From: Leishmania martiniquensis
Taxonomy: Eukaryota > Euglenozoa > Kinetoplastea > Trypanosomatida > Trypanosomatidae
Length of the DNA: 45,000 bases
NCBI RefSeq assembly: GCF_017916325.1
Contig: NC_090166.1
Span: forward strand, 951,728 to 996,727
Reading direction: 5' to 3'
Shown here one piece after another: positions 44,078 to 45,000 of this stretch. Under the pieces are notes generated by a model. That model was not told the DNA's origin. It saw nothing but the letters and a program-made list of their open reading frames with translations, and did no database searches. The first letter of the stretch is position 1; every line of letters starts with the position of its first letter. The position numbers and the translations under genes were made by a program.

Positions 44078-45000
44078 GACACCCGACGTGGCTGTCCCGC
44101 ACTGTCATGGCCGACACTGCTGGACAAGTGGTGAGGGGAAGCGCGAAACGAAAGAGATAAGGCCGACTGTTTCCGCTACCGGGAGATTAGGGCGGTGTGG
44201 GGTGAGCAGCCGGGCCGGGAAAGCCAAGAAACGATGACTGCTTGGATGCTGTGTGCACGGACCGGGAGAAGGAGCGCACCGAAGGCGTGAAACCAATGGG
44301 CGCCGGACTGAGGCGGGCCACGTGTAGGCCGGATGGTGAATCTATACCGCCTTGGTGGCAAGGGCGGCATGTCCCTCGCGTGCAGAGGCCGAACGCCCCC
44401 TATTAGGTCGCGTGGCTTTTAGAAGCAAATCGAAGGGAGAGGTTGTGACGCCAAAACATTCGTATGCACACTCGAGCCGCGGACATCGATCGTGGACGAA
44501 AAAGGGGGCGCGAACGGGTTTGGGGCAGAGCCGGTTTGGGGGGGGGTGCTGCGCAGCTCAGGGAGTGGGGTGGGGCGGGGGCGTAGACACCTGTGCAGAC
44601 ACGTGAGCACGGCAGCGGCTCGCTACCGTCGCCATGTCGCTCGATATGCTGGATGAGAAACCTTAGTGACGGCCATTGGCTTTCGTTCCCACATCGCATG
44701 CCAGGTGGCAAGGAAAAAAAACGGAAGGCCGCTTTGATCACTCGTAGGAGGATGCTGCCGGCGGGAATACCGATGAGAGCGGTGCAGGCTGGTTTGCTGC
44801 GCTACTCACCTCAAGGGCAGTCGCAGCCCACTACACATGTACGGGGCAGCGTAGACACCGTTCTGGAAGTCCCGGACTACACACGGCATGCTGTTTGCCC
44901 CGATGATCACCACCGAGGGAAGCCGGCCTGTCCGTTCGACCGAGCAGCCAGGCGGAGCACCGTTCACAAGAGCGATAGGCCTTCCTAGCGCGGGTGGGTT

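Larger units (their letters stand above)
41160..45000. other. Intergenic region upstream of the glycosyltransferase, to the window end
   Basis: No gene I can support; the open frames are tract translations or lack plausible ATG starts. It holds the second copy of the dispersed repeat (43710-44077). The final 600 bp are compositionally balanced and could be the 3' UTR of a minus-strand gene beyond the window. Confidence 0.5.

Overview
The window looks like nuclear DNA of a trypanosomatid (Leishmania or a close relative). It is GC-rich, every convincing gene lies on the minus strand, no introns are needed, and genes are widely spaced. The gaps are purine-biased on the plus strand (pyrimidine-rich on the coding strand) and carry many (GT)n, (CA)n and GA tracts, as expected for the UTRs and trans-splicing signals of a polycistronic unit. 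No rRNA, tRNA, CRISPR array or bacterial-type operon signal was seen. Genus and chromosome cannot be fixed from the sequence alone.

Layout. Two long paralogues (685-4785 and 11323-15426; 1366 and 1367 aa) share one receptor-like plan: TM1, a glycosylatable outer region of about 350 residues, TM2, a HAMP-like linker, a degenerate class III nucleotide-cyclase-like region, a short TPR-like helix pair, and a C-terminal kinase-like domain whose HRD and DFG motifs are lost. Their cyclase-like parts are identical over 999 bp at the DNA level while the flanks are strongly diverged, which points to recent gene conversion.

Upstream along the same transcription unit follow five small single-pass membrane proteins (18958-19371, 23555-24679, 26354-26980, 30453-31100, 35049-35570). 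They share almost no overall sequence. All have an N-terminal membrane segment, a basic or cysteine-rich juxtamembrane stretch, a low-complexity tail, and a C-terminal motif Y-G-x-A-x-Y-[VIY]-[SPA] placed 26-42 residues from the end. This appears to be an undescribed family. A decayed sixth copy may lie near 16.6-16.9 kb.

A type II membrane glycosyltransferase of 975 aa (38232-41159) carries a clear GT4-type C-terminal half and a possible GT2-like N-terminal half. Direct repeats (33086-33568 and 43710-44077, 226 bp of each identical) flank it together with the fifth small gene.

Inferred logic: the receptor-like proteins probably act as non-catalytic sensors or scaffolds at a membrane, and the small tail proteins offer tyrosine motifs to the cytosol. 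A functional link between the two groups rests only on their adjacency in one transcription unit.
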